From NCBI GenBank assembly GCA_020634935.1, contig JACKAT010000031.1:1-63290 (forward strand): a DNA stretch of 63,290 nucleotides. The letters run 5' to 3'. The translations under genes and the position numbers were made by a program. Shown here piece after piece: positions 1 to 7,543 of the stretch (positions are counted from its first letter, which is position 1; each line of letters starts with the position of its first letter). Source of the DNA: Anaerolineales bacterium. Lineage in GTDB: Bacteria > Chloroflexota > Anaerolineae > 4572-78 > J111. A model generated the notes under the pieces. The model worked only from the letters and a program-made list of their open reading frames with translations, had not been told where the DNA came from and searched no databases.

Positions 1-200
1 CTGCCCTTTTCAGTCGAGCGAATCAGGTTGCACATCGGCTGGAAATTGCTGGCCCGCGTAACGGGCTGCCCGGATTTGCTAACCACCATCGCCGCCAGGC
101 CCATAGCTTGAGAAAACGTATCTTGAATACGTTGGAGAACGTGAAGGTCGATAATATCTTCAAGGTGAGGCTCGCGGTTAATCACACCATTGTGTTTCAT
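1..200 (-). CDS. PocR-domain sensory/regulatory protein, 5' part only
   Basis: The first 66 codons of a minus-strand gene run off the left edge of the window. The protein begins MKHNGVINREPHLEDI and continues with a pattern typical of PocR ligand-binding domains: LEDIIDLHVLQRIQD, then FSQAMGLAAMVVSKSGQPVT, then SNFQPMCNLIRST, with the conserved Cys near residue 60. PocR domains bind small organic ligands and sit at the N-terminus of AraC-type regulators or histidine kinases; the output domain here is outside the window. The frame stays open upstream to a stop near 290 but offers no better start, and a weak AAGAG lies about 8 bases before the ATG. It is divergent from the butanediol/acetoin genes, so it could be their ligand sensor (inference). 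Confidence 0.72.
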   Translation of the reverse strand, partial: MKHNGVINREPHLEDIIDLHVLQRIQDTFSQAMGLAAMVVSKSGQPVTRASNFQPMCNLIRSTEKG

Positions 201-520
201 CGAATCGCTCTTAATTTCAACTAGGCGAGAGAACTCGCTATTGCTAATTGTATTGGTTTCCCTGAAAATAGACTGAACAGAAATCAGGGGTTAGGTTGGA
301 CTCAATATGATAGGTAATTTAAAACGGGGATGCCCGACAACATAGCAAAATCTGACCAATTTGTCAAATTGCCTCTTGGCTGTGAATGCACCGTTGATTT
401 GGACACAAAAATCCGTTGATTTGTCGATTGAACCGCAATCGATAATCAATTATGATGAGACTGATCCCTTTACTCTCAGGGTACATACAAAACATAAAAA
501 AACAATGATCCATTTTCAAG

Positions 521-676
521 TAATCCCCTCGTTGAGTGTGGTTGAGCTACCTGAGCGTGAAGAACCGCAGATGAACTGAAAAACGCGGATAAAGATGAGA
601 GAAAATCCGCGGATTTTAGCCAATCCGTGGTTCTCAGCCCGCCCCAACACTCTGGCGGGAGACTATCCATTTTCAG
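521..676. repeat. Long direct repeat, copy 1 (156 bp)
   Basis: This copy and the one at 2361-2519 are nearly identical over about 155 bp. Both hold the same ordered blocks: GTTGAGTGTGGTTGAGCTA, a Lys-rich-looking AAACGCGGATAAAGATGAGA block, AATCCGCGGATTT, a TGGTTCTCA block and GCCCCAACACTCTGGCGGGA. The pair brackets the alcohol dehydrogenase gene in the same orientation. Confidence 0.9.
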
Positions 677-1011
677 GGAGGAAAATAAGATGGCTTTACA
701 GTCCACTAAAAAAATAGGTCGATGCCTGCGCCAAAGTAGATAGGTTGAGCCAGCACCGAAGCTGTTCCCGGCGCCTGAAGTCCGAATCGTACGGCGCTAA
801 CTTCCCGGATATCAATGTTCAATCGTTGGAACGCTCACGATTTCATTATTTGAAAAAAATGGACCTTGAATTAAGCAACTTGCATCCTTGATAATAAATC
901 TATTCCAATAATTATTAAGCCCGTCTCCCAGAGTTCTTAATTCCTTTCATCTTCTGAAATATCATTCCTAATTATTGCCTCTATTCTGATATAAGATAGC
1001 AATGGTGTTAT

Positions 1012-1185
1012 CGTGTCTATGCCGACGACTTTAGCCGTAATCCCCATTTCGCTGCCGACGGTTCGCTGCCAGGCCTATGGTGAAAACCTATGGCCGATGG
1101 TTCAATCACCCGCTATAGCGGCGAGTTGCACCCTGCGGCTCTTCGGCTAGGCAAAACCCGTATCAATCGAAACCAAAACATCTAA
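1012..1185 (+). pseudogene. Possible decayed 3' gene remnant
   Basis: A GC-rich island inside AT-rich spacer reads, in one frame, as RVYADDFSRNPHFAADGSL, PGLW, a TGA stop, then KPMADGSITRYSGELHPAAL and RLGKTRINRNQNI before a TAA. Composition and the natural-looking peptide suggest the end of a gene inactivated by a nonsense change and 5' loss. I do not recognise the family. It could also be chance. Confidence 0.3.
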
Positions 1186-1189
1186 ATAA

Positions 1190-1219
1190 GGGTACATTGG
1201 TCCATAGAGACCAGTACCC
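1190..1219. promoter_or_regulatory. Dyad upstream of the dehydrogenase gene
   Basis: An imperfect inverted repeat, GGGTAC-AT-TGGTC and GACCAGTACCC, is centred about 55 bases before the ATG at 1260. Position and form fit an operator or activator site for the dehydrogenase gene. No clear -35/-10 pair or sigma-54 site was seen near it. Confidence 0.4.
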
Positions 1220-1259
1220 GTAATGAAATGGATATAGGCAAAATTAAAGGAGATAAATC

Positions 1260-2339
1260 ATGAAAGCAGCTGTTTGGCACGGCCAACGAGATGTTAGAAT
1301 TGAGAACATACCTGAACCGCCCGCGCCGGGTGAAGGTGAGGTTAAGTTACAAGTAGGCTGGTGCGGTATCTGCGGTACGGATCTGCACGAATACGCCGCC
1401 GGTCCCATCTTTACCCAGGTCAACCAACCTCATCCCCTGAGCGGGCGATTGGCTCCGCTCACACCCGGTCACGAGTTCGCCGGTACGGTGGTAGAAGTGG
1501 GAGCGGGCGTGACCGGCTTCAAAGTGGGGGACCGGGTCAGCCCTAATCCCCTGCTGCGCTGCGGAACGTGCGCCTACTGCCGGCAGGGACTGCCGCATCT
1601 GTGTACCCAAATTGGGTTTATGGGCTGCCATTCCGACGGCGGCTTTGGCGAATTCGTTAACGTCAACGTCGAACGCGGCAGCCGGCCGATACCGGTACTC
1701 TATAAGCTGCCGGATAACGTGTCTTTAGAGGCCGGGGCGATGGTGGAACCGTTGGCGGTGGGGGTCCATGCCACAAAGCGTGGCCACCTTCAAGATGGTG
1801 AAACCGTGGTGGTGGTTGGGGCCGGCCCTATTGGCATTTGCACCATCCAGGCGGCGCGGGCGGCCGGGGCCAGCCAGATTATTGTGTTGGAAACCGCTGC
1901 CGGCCGGCGACATTTCGCCGAAGAATCGGGCGCAACGACGGTGATCGACCCCACCAGCACCGATGCGGCCAGGGCCGTCCAGGATCTGACCAACGGTCTG
2001 GGGGTTGACTGCGCTTTTGAGTGTGTCGGAGCTGAGCCGACATTGCGGGCAGCCCTGTCTACGCTGCGCAAAGACGGTCGGGCGGTGGTTGTCGGTATCT
2101 TCGAACATCCGGCGGCCGCCGACTATTTCGATATCGTCTTCTTTGAAAAGACGATTATCGGCACCTTTGCCTATCGCGACGAGTTCGATCTGGTCATCGA
2201 AATGCTGGCCGATGGGCGCTTGCAGCCGGAGCCGATGGTTACCGGTAAAATTGGGCTGGATGACTTGGTAGCCGGCGGCTTTGAGGAATTGCTTACCAAT
2301 AAAGAGGGCAATGTGAAGATTCTTGTCGCCCCTGAATAG
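1260..2339 (+). CDS. Zinc-dependent alcohol dehydrogenase, butanediol dehydrogenase-like
   Basis: A 359-residue medium-chain dehydrogenase, the usual length for (R,R)-butanediol/sorbitol dehydrogenase relatives. Visible are the catalytic-zinc region CGICGTDLHEY (Cys38) and GHE (His71, Glu72), the four structural-zinc cysteines at 101, 104, 107 and 115, and the NAD-binding GAGPIG at 187-192. The start has a strong AAAGGAG about 7 bases upstream. Placed just ahead of acoA, acoB, acoC and acoX, it most likely oxidises 2,3-butanediol to acetoin and so feeds the acetoin-cleaving complex (inference from context; substrate not provable from sequence). Direct repeats flank it, so it may have joined the locus as a cassette, and a 350-bp gap separates it from acoA. 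Confidence 0.85.
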   Translation: MKAAVWHGQRDVRIENIPEPPAPGEGEVKLQVGWCGICGTDLHEYAAGPIFTQVNQPHPLSGRLAPLTPGHEFAGTVVEVGAGVTGFKVGDRVSPNPLLRCGTCAYCRQGLPHLCTQIGFMGCHSDGGFGEFVNVNVERGSRPIPVLYKLPDNVSLEAGAMVEPLAVGVHATKRGHLQDGETVVVVGAGPIGICTIQAARAAGASQIIVLETAAGRRHFAEESGATTVIDPTSTDAARAVQDLTNGLGVDCAFECVGAEPTLRAALSTLRKDGRAVVVGIFEHPAAADYFDIVFFEKTIIGTFAYRDEFDLVIEMLADGRLQPEPMVTGKIGLDDLVAGGFEELLTNKEGNVKILVAPE

Positions 2340-2360
2340 GTGTTTTTTTCTGGCTAATTT

Positions 2361-2519
2361 TAGGTAGCCCCCCGTTGAGTGTGGTTGAGCTATCTGAGCG
2401 TGAAGAACCGCCGATGAACCGAAAAACGCGGATAAAGATGAGAGAAAATCCGCGGATTTCGGCCAATCTGTGGTTCTCAACCCGCCCCAACACTCTGGCG
2501 GGAGACTATCTCATTTCAG
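2361..2519. repeat. Long direct repeat, copy 2 (159 bp)
   Basis: Second copy of the 521-676 repeat in the same orientation, starting 21 bases after the dehydrogenase stop. It differs from copy 1 by scattered substitutions and small indels. Confidence 0.9.
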
Positions 2520-2564
2520 AAATCGTTCTATTCAAAAGATTGGCGCTCTTAAAAACCTAACTGG

Positions 2565-2577
2565 AAAGGAGGTGATC
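2565..2577 (+). promoter_or_regulatory. Extended Shine-Dalgarno-like site without an obvious gene
   Basis: AAAGGAGGTGATC is the full complement of the 3' end of bacterial 16S rRNA. No ORF of any length follows at normal spacing: the overlapping GTG reads GTG-ATC-TAG, and a TTG 11 bases further gives only 8 codons. acoA starts 113 bases downstream with its own SD. It may be a leader-peptide site, a ribosome standby site in the acoA leader, or chance. Confidence 0.35.
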
Positions 2578-2649
2578 TAGAGGTTGGGATCGTCGTCAGT
2601 CTCACAATAGATCTCGTTGACAAAATCTCAATTGAAACCCATTAAACAA

Positions 2650-2667
2650 AAAATCATCGATGATTTT
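2650..2667. promoter_or_regulatory. 18-bp perfect palindrome before acoA
   Basis: AAAATCATCGATGATTTT is perfectly self-complementary and ends 22 bases before the acoA ATG. It is a good candidate operator for the aco genes. It could alternatively be a small hairpin near the ribosome-binding site. Confidence 0.45.
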
Positions 2668-2689
2668 ATGAGTCAAAGGAGAGCCTTAT

Positions 2690-3694
2690 ATGGATATTAG
2701 TCATGACAAGCTGCTATGGATGTATAAAACCATGCGCTCGATCCGCGCCTTCGAGGATCAGCTTCATACTGATTTTGCCGCCGGCAAAATTCCGGGTTTC
2801 GTCCATCTCTACGCCGGCGAAGAAGCTGTCGCCACCGGCGTGTGCGCTAACCTCACCGACAGCGATTTCATCACCAGCACCCACCGGGGGCACGGTCATT
2901 GCATCGCCAAGGGAGTCGATATTAATGAAATGATGGCCGAAATTCATGGTAAAGCTACCGGCTCTTGCAAGGGCAAGGGCGGTTCGATGCACATTGCCGA
3001 CGTTAACAAAGGAATGCTCGGGGCTAACGGGATTGTGGGCGGTGGGCCGCCGCTCGCCTGCGGGGCCGGTCTCACGGCCAAATTAAAAGGAACCGATCAA
3101 GTGACCGTTTGCTTCTTTGGCGATGGCGCATCGAACCAAGGCACCACGATGGAAGGTCTCAATTTGGCCGGAGTTTGGAAGCTGCCGGTTGTCTTTGTCT
3201 GCGAGAACAATGGTTACGCTGAAACCACCTCGCCCCAATATTCGGTCTCCGGTCAGGATATTGCCGCCCGCGCTCGTGGCTTTGGCATGCCCAGTGCGGC
3301 GGTGGATGGGCTGGACGTTTTCGCCATCTACGAAGCGATTCGGGAAGCAGTCAGTCGAGCCAGACGAGGCGATGGGCCAACGTTCATCGAAGCGCAAACC
3401 TATCGCTATTACGGCCACTTTGAAGGCGACACCATCAAATATCGAGACAAAGATGAGGAAGAACAATATCGGTCTCGTGACTGCCTGCAACGGTTCCGTG
3501 GCGTTGTGCTCGAGCAAGAGTTGCTAACCCAGGCTGAATTGGATGCGATCGATGCCGAGGTGAAAAAGACCATCGCCGAGGCCGTAGCCTTTGCCGACTC
3601 GAGTCCAATGCCGGATACTAAAGATATTCTGGCCGATGTGTACGTCAGTTTTCCTGAAAAAGAAATGTGGCCTTTCCAAGCCGTGCCAGCGTGA
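2690..3694 (+). CDS. acoA: Acetoin dehydrogenase E1 alpha subunit
   Basis: A 334-residue thiamine-diphosphate-dependent E1 alpha chain of the 2-oxoacid dehydrogenase type. The TPP/Mg motif starts at GDGASNQG (144-151) and ends at ENNGYAETT near residue 172; THRGHGH and GKGGSMH are the usual E1-alpha signatures. With the beta chain it would cleave acetoin, giving acetaldehyde and an acetyl group passed to the lipoyl arm of AcoC. Acetoin rather than pyruvate is favoured by the neighbours: a butanediol-type dehydrogenase, a short AcoC with a hydrolase domain, and AcoX. The ATG follows AAAGGAG closely. acoB begins 16 bases after the stop. Pyruvate or branched-chain specificity cannot be excluded from sequence alone. 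Confidence 0.88.
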   Translation: MDISHDKLLWMYKTMRSIRAFEDQLHTDFAAGKIPGFVHLYAGEEAVATGVCANLTDSDFITSTHRGHGHCIAKGVDINEMMAEIHGKATGSCKGKGGSMHIADVNKGMLGANGIVGGGPPLACGAGLTAKLKGTDQVTVCFFGDGASNQGTTMEGLNLAGVWKLPVVFVCENNGYAETTSPQYSVSGQDIAARARGFGMPSAAVDGLDVFAIYEAIREAVSRARRGDGPTFIEAQTYRYYGHFEGDTIKYRDKDEEEQYRSRDCLQRFRGVVLEQELLTQAELDAIDAEVKKTIAEAVAFADSSPMPDTKDILADVYVSFPEKEMWPFQAVPA

Positions 3695-3710
3695 TTAAGG
3701 AGATAAAACG

Positions 3711-4733
3711 ATGACTGAAAGAATGATAAGTTACCGTGAAGCGATTAATGAGGCGCTCCGTCTGGAGATGGCCCGCGATGAAACCGTTATTTTGATGGGC
3801 GAGGACGTAACCGGCGCACCTCACAGCGACGAACCCAATCACCTGGATGCTTGGGGCGGCGTATTGGGCGTGACCAAGGGATTAGTGCAAGAATTTGGAC
3901 GCGATCGAATCCGCGACACCCCCATCACCGAGTCAGGGTTTATGGGCGCCGGCGTCGGCGCTGCCGCCACCGGGCTACGTCCGGTGGTCGAGCTCATGTT
4001 CATTGGGTTTATGGGCGTCTGTCTGGATCAGGTGGTCAACCAGGCCGCCAAGATGCGGTATATGTTCGGCGGTAAGGCCAAAATTCCCCTAACGGTGCGG
4101 ACGATGATTGGGGCCGGGTTCCGCGCTGCCGCTCAGCATTCCGATTCGATCTATTCGACCTTTGTCCACTTTCCCGGCCTAAAGGTGGTTGCGCCGGCCA
4201 CCCCGGCCGATGCCAAAGGGCTGTTGGCCGCCGCTATCCGCGATGATGACCCGGTCATTTTCTGCGAAAACAAGATTCTGTACGATACCAAGGGACCGGT
4301 ACCGGAAGGGGAATATGTCATTCCATTGGGCAAAGCCGACATCAAGCGTGAAGGAACAGATGTCACGATTGTCGCCATCTCGAATATGGTGAACGTGGCT
4401 CTGAAAGCCGCTGAGCAAATGGCCCGTAATGGCGACGCCATCAGCGCTGAAGTCGTCGATTTGCGCAGCTTATCGCCGTTGGATGAAGAGACGGTGTTGG
4501 CGTCAATCAAGAAAACGGGGCGGCTGGTTGTGGTCGATGAAGATAACCCTCGCTGTAGCGTGGCGACCGATATTGCGGCTTTGGCGGCTACACAGGCCAT
4601 CGAGTACCTGAGCGGGCCGGTGCGCTTGGTAACGGCGCCGCATACGCCGGTTCCTTTTAGCCCGGCTCTGGAAGACTTCTACGTGCCGACGCCAGCCCGG
4701 GTGGTAAACGCCGTAAGAGAAACGATGATTTAG
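3711..4733 (+). CDS. acoB: Acetoin dehydrogenase E1 beta subunit
   Basis: A 340-residue transketolase-like E1 beta chain, full length for the family. The sequence runs from SYREAINEALRLEMARDE and MGEDV through the pyrimidine-binding fold (FMGAGVGAAATGLRPVVELM) to the C-terminal transketolase domain (VVDLRSLSPLDEETV, then VVVDED). It forms the alpha2-beta2 E1 heterotetramer with AcoA. An AAGGAG lies 8 bases before the ATG. The gap to acoC is about 90 bases and contains no terminator, so the genes are probably cotranscribed. Confidence 0.88.
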   Translation: MTERMISYREAINEALRLEMARDETVILMGEDVTGAPHSDEPNHLDAWGGVLGVTKGLVQEFGRDRIRDTPITESGFMGAGVGAAATGLRPVVELMFIGFMGVCLDQVVNQAAKMRYMFGGKAKIPLTVRTMIGAGFRAAAQHSDSIYSTFVHFPGLKVVAPATPADAKGLLAAAIRDDDPVIFCENKILYDTKGPVPEGEYVIPLGKADIKREGTDVTIVAISNMVNVALKAAEQMARNGDAISAEVVDLRSLSPLDEETVLASIKKTGRLVVVDEDNPRCSVATDIAALAATQAIEYLSGPVRLVTAPHTPVPFSPALEDFYVPTPARVVNAVRETMI

Positions 4734-4825
4734 CCAACAGCAGGTAACTGGGTAGCAGGTTGTTGGGTTGCGCCACAACTTTGCTATCCGGTAAACCTGC
4801 GTTCATTTCACACCGGAGGACAGCT

Positions 4826-6214
4826 ATGGCAGTTGAAGTTATCATGCCCAAGTGGGGACTGAGTATGCAGGAGGGTCACATTGGGCAGTGGCTTAAGCAA
4901 GAGGGCGAGGAAGTTAATGAAGGGGATGAACTGGTCGAAGTAGAAACCGAAAAAATTACGAACGTGGTTGAGTCGCCGGCTTCCGGTATTTTGGCCCGAA
5001 TCTTATACCCCACCGGCGTCGAAGTGCCGGTGACGCATGTCATCGCCATTATCACCAAACCCGGCGAAGCGGTTCCTGAAATCATCGAACCCGGCGCTGC
5101 GGCCCCCGAAGTTGCGGCTGCCCCTCAACCGGCAGCGCCAGTCGAAGTCCCGGTGGCCGCGGCTCCGGCAGGCGAGATTCGAGCGATGCCCGTGGCCCGT
5201 AAAATGGCTAAGGATCATGGGCTAGATTTAGCGAAAATCAACGGCACGGGACCCAACGGGACCGTGACCAAAGAGGATGTCCAGCGCGCGTTAGCCGAAA
5301 AAGAAACCCCCAGCGTTCGTCCGCTACGGAAAGTGTCATTCTTTAGTGAAGGGCATCGCCTGGACGGGTTGCTGTTCTCCCCGGATAATGTGAAGCCCGG
5401 CGAGCAACGGCCAGGGGTGGTGTTGTGTGTCGGTTACACCTACCTCAAAACGATGGTCATGCCGGACATCGCCAAAATCTTGAATAAGCTGGGATACGTC
5501 GCGCTCACCTTCGACTATCGAGGTTTTGGCGATAGCGACGGCCCCCGCTGGCGGCTCATGCCCAACGAACAGGTGAACGACGCCCGCGCCGCCTTAACCT
5601 TCCTGGCCGATCAGCCCCACGTCGATCCCGAACGACTGGCCGTGATCGGGATTAGCTTGGGCGGTTCGAACGCCGTGACCGTTGGCGCTGTTGATGCCCG
5701 CATTAAGGCGGTCGTCGCCATCGAGCCGATGGGTGATGGCCGGCGTTGGCTGTGCAGTTTGCGCCGCTATGCGGAGTGGATGGATTTTGAAGATCGGTTA
5801 GCCGCCGACCGCTTGCAAAGAGTTAAAACAGGCGCGTCTGAGAGCGTCGATCCGCATGAGATTGCCATCCCCGACTCGGCCTCGAAGGCGTTTTTGGATG
5901 CTGTCGCGAACGAGTTCCCGCAAATGCAGTGCAAAGTGCCGTTGGAAACCGCCGACGCGCTGATCGAATACAGCCCGGAATCGGTGGCTCATCGAATTGC
6001 CCCGCGACCACTACTGCTTATCCACGGCCGGCGCGATCAGATGGTGCCGGTTGAGGAGTCGATCAGTTTGGCGCAGGCAGCCGGGCCGTCGGCCCAATTG
6101 GAATTGATACCGGACATGGAACATTTCAATTGGGTGATGCCCAACAGCCCCGGCTTTAAGCAAGTAACGGATCTGATTGTTGAATTTTTGCAAGAGAAGC
6201 TATCGGCCTCATGA
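4826..6214 (+). CDS. acoC: AcoC: lipoyl and E3-binding domains fused to an alpha/beta hydrolase
   Basis: The start is set at the ATG preceded by GGAGGA; an in-frame TTG at 4760 adds a non-homologous leader. The 462-residue protein has an N-terminal lipoyl domain (1-80, lipoyl Lys43 in VETEKITN), an Ala/Pro linker, a peripheral subunit-binding domain (about 118-157, MPVARKMAKDHGLDL) and a C-terminal alpha/beta hydrolase instead of the usual CAT acyltransferase core. The hydrolase has GISLGG with nucleophile Ser277, an Asp in HGRRDQMVP and a His in DMEHFNW. Some AcoC proteins of acetoin systems likewise carry a hydrolase-type C-terminus, which supports the acetoin assignment. How the acetyl group reaches CoA in such proteins is not evident. 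The stop overlaps the acoX start by 4 bases. Confidence 0.85.
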   Translation: MAVEVIMPKWGLSMQEGHIGQWLKQEGEEVNEGDELVEVETEKITNVVESPASGILARILYPTGVEVPVTHVIAIITKPGEAVPEIIEPGAAAPEVAAAPQPAAPVEVPVAAAPAGEIRAMPVARKMAKDHGLDLAKINGTGPNGTVTKEDVQRALAEKETPSVRPLRKVSFFSEGHRLDGLLFSPDNVKPGEQRPGVVLCVGYTYLKTMVMPDIAKILNKLGYVALTFDYRGFGDSDGPRWRLMPNEQVNDARAALTFLADQPHVDPERLAVIGISLGGSNAVTVGAVDARIKAVVAIEPMGDGRRWLCSLRRYAEWMDFEDRLAADRLQRVKTGASESVDPHEIAIPDSASKAFLDAVANEFPQMQCKVPLETADALIEYSPESVAHRIAPRPLLLIHGRRDQMVPVEESISLAQAAGPSAQLELIPDMEHFNWVMPNSPGFKQVTDLIVEFLQEKLSAS

Positions 6215-7239
6215 TCACCGTCGGGATTATTGCTAATCCGGCGTCCGGAAAAGATATTCGGCGGCTGGTCGCCCACGGCTCGGTCTTTGATAATGACGAG
6301 AAGGTTAGTATTGTCCGTCGCGTTTTGCTGGGACTGGAAGCCGTGGGCGTCGAGCGGGTCTGGATTATGCCCGACTCGTTCGGGATTGGTCTCAAGGCGC
6401 TCCACACTTTGAAACTCGAGATTGAGGTATCCCTGCTGGACATGCGCCGAACCTTTTCCCAGGAAGACTCCCGTTTAGCCGCCCAACAGATGGTCGAGAA
6501 CGGTGCGCGTTGTCTGGTGACGTTGGGCGGCGATGGCACAAACCGCATTGTGGCTAAAGCCAGCCGCGATGTGCCGTTGATGCCCATCTCAACCGGAACG
6601 AACAACGTTTTCCCCAATATGATCGAAGCGTCGATTGCGGGCTTGGCGACCGGTTTGGTCGCGTGTGGGTATGCCGGCGAAGCCGTTCGCCATGCCCCCC
6701 AGATCGATGTCATTCAACCTGAGGCGAGTCACAATGGTCGCCAACCCGAGGTCAGCGATATCGCTCTGGTTGACGCCGCCGTTTACGCCGAACGCTTCAT
6801 TGCCTCACGCGCCATTTGGGATGCCTCCAAAATTCGGGATGTGGTGCTGACCAGAGCTGAGCCGGGGAACATCGGCTTATCGTCGATTGGGGGTCATTTG
6901 CTGGGCGGCAATTATCAACCGGACCAAGGCGTGTACTTAAAAGTTGAGCCGGGTAATCACGGAACGCGAGTTGTGGCTCCCATCGGCCCCGGGTTAATCC
7001 GAGCGGTCAACGTAACCGACCATCGTTTGCTCTCGCCCGGCGACGAAGTGGTCATTAACCATTCTGAACCGTGCGTCTTAGCCCTCGACGGCGAACGAGA
7101 AATTCAGATCAAGCCCGGCTCACCCCTACGGCTGCGTCTGAACGCCAACGGTCCCCAAGTCATCGACGCTCATAAGGCCATTGAACTCGCGGCCAAAGCG
7201 GGCTTCTTTATCCAACCGCCGCAAGAAGGTCCGGATTAA
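6211..7239 (+). CDS. acoX: AcoX, NAD-kinase-like acetoin catabolism protein
   Basis: A 342-residue protein of the ATP-NAD kinase/diacylglycerol-kinase fold, as found in acetoin operons under the name AcoX. It opens with VGIIANPASGKDIRRLVAHG and carries the nucleotide-binding TLGGDGTNR near residue 110, then ISTGTNNVFP. Its biochemical role is not established; phosphorylation of a small molecule or cofactor is likely from the fold. The ATG overlaps the acoC stop (ATGA), so translation is coupled. It is the last gene before a strong terminator. No E3 (dihydrolipoamide dehydrogenase) gene is in the window, so the complex must borrow one from elsewhere. Confidence 0.82.
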   Translation: MITVGIIANPASGKDIRRLVAHGSVFDNDEKVSIVRRVLLGLEAVGVERVWIMPDSFGIGLKALHTLKLEIEVSLLDMRRTFSQEDSRLAAQQMVENGARCLVTLGGDGTNRIVAKASRDVPLMPISTGTNNVFPNMIEASIAGLATGLVACGYAGEAVRHAPQIDVIQPEASHNGRQPEVSDIALVDAAVYAERFIASRAIWDASKIRDVVLTRAEPGNIGLSSIGGHLLGGNYQPDQGVYLKVEPGNHGTRVVAPIGPGLIRAVNVTDHRLLSPGDEVVINHSEPCVLALDGEREIQIKPGSPLRLRLNANGPQVIDAHKAIELAAKAGFFIQPPQEGPD

Positions 7240-7264
7240 TGTTGGCCCCTTTTGCCTTCCTCTG

Positions 7265-7308
7265 AAAATGGGTAGGCCAAACTTAAGTTTGGCCTACCCA
7301 TTTTTATT
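7265..7308. terminator. 40-bp palindromic terminator after acoX
   Basis: A perfect inverted repeat with 20-base arms (7265-7284 and 7285-7304) begins with an A run and ends with a T run, so it can stop transcription in both directions. It lies 26 bases after the acoX stop and downstream of the converging receiver-TIR gene. Confidence 0.85.
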
Positions 7309-7358
7309 GTGGTTGCTGTTGCGGAGCTTCTGTCGCACTCCCTTGAAAATACAGGCTT

Positions 7359-7415
7359 GGAGCGTCAAAGTTTACTTTGACCCTGCCTGAATGACAAAGC
7401 CAGCTTTGTCGCTCC
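7359..7415. repeat. GGAGCG...CGCTCC palindromic element (family A)
   Basis: A 57-bp element made of two small hairpins, GTCAAAG-TTTA-CTTTGAC and GACAAAG-CCAG-CTTTGTC, enclosed by GGAGCG and CGCTCC. Near-identical copies lie at 44720-44775 and, rearranged, at 42609-42742. It resembles REP/MITE-type elements. The rest of the 7309-7543 spacer shows no gene. Confidence 0.8.
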
Positions 7416-7543
7416 AATAAAATTTCATTGCCGGTGCCGTCTCAATCGAGACGGTCCGACTCCTTCCCTGCCGAAAATTCAGCGTCAAATCGGCAGATCG
7501 ATGTGGGCTTGCAGGGGGTCGAAACGGTTTATGACGACTATCG

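Larger units (their letters stand above)
201..1259. other. Long intergenic region between PocR gene and dehydrogenase
   Basis: About 1 kb without a convincing intact gene. It contains an AT-rich part (about 840-1010), one copy of a long direct repeat (521-676), a short GC-rich stretch that reads like a decayed gene end (1012-1185) and a dyad just upstream of the dehydrogenase (1190-1219). Short open frames at 361-579 and 476-706 overlap the repeat and have no recognisable product. Confidence 0.6.

Noticed and set aside
476..706. Minus-strand 76-codon frame and its counterpart inside 1725-2480
   Set aside because: Both are reading frames through the two direct repeats; the shared peptide reflects DNA repetition, not a gene.
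2565..2577. 3' fragment of a 16S rRNA gene
   Set aside because: Only 13-15 bases match, on the complementary strand, and the flanks show no rRNA sequence.
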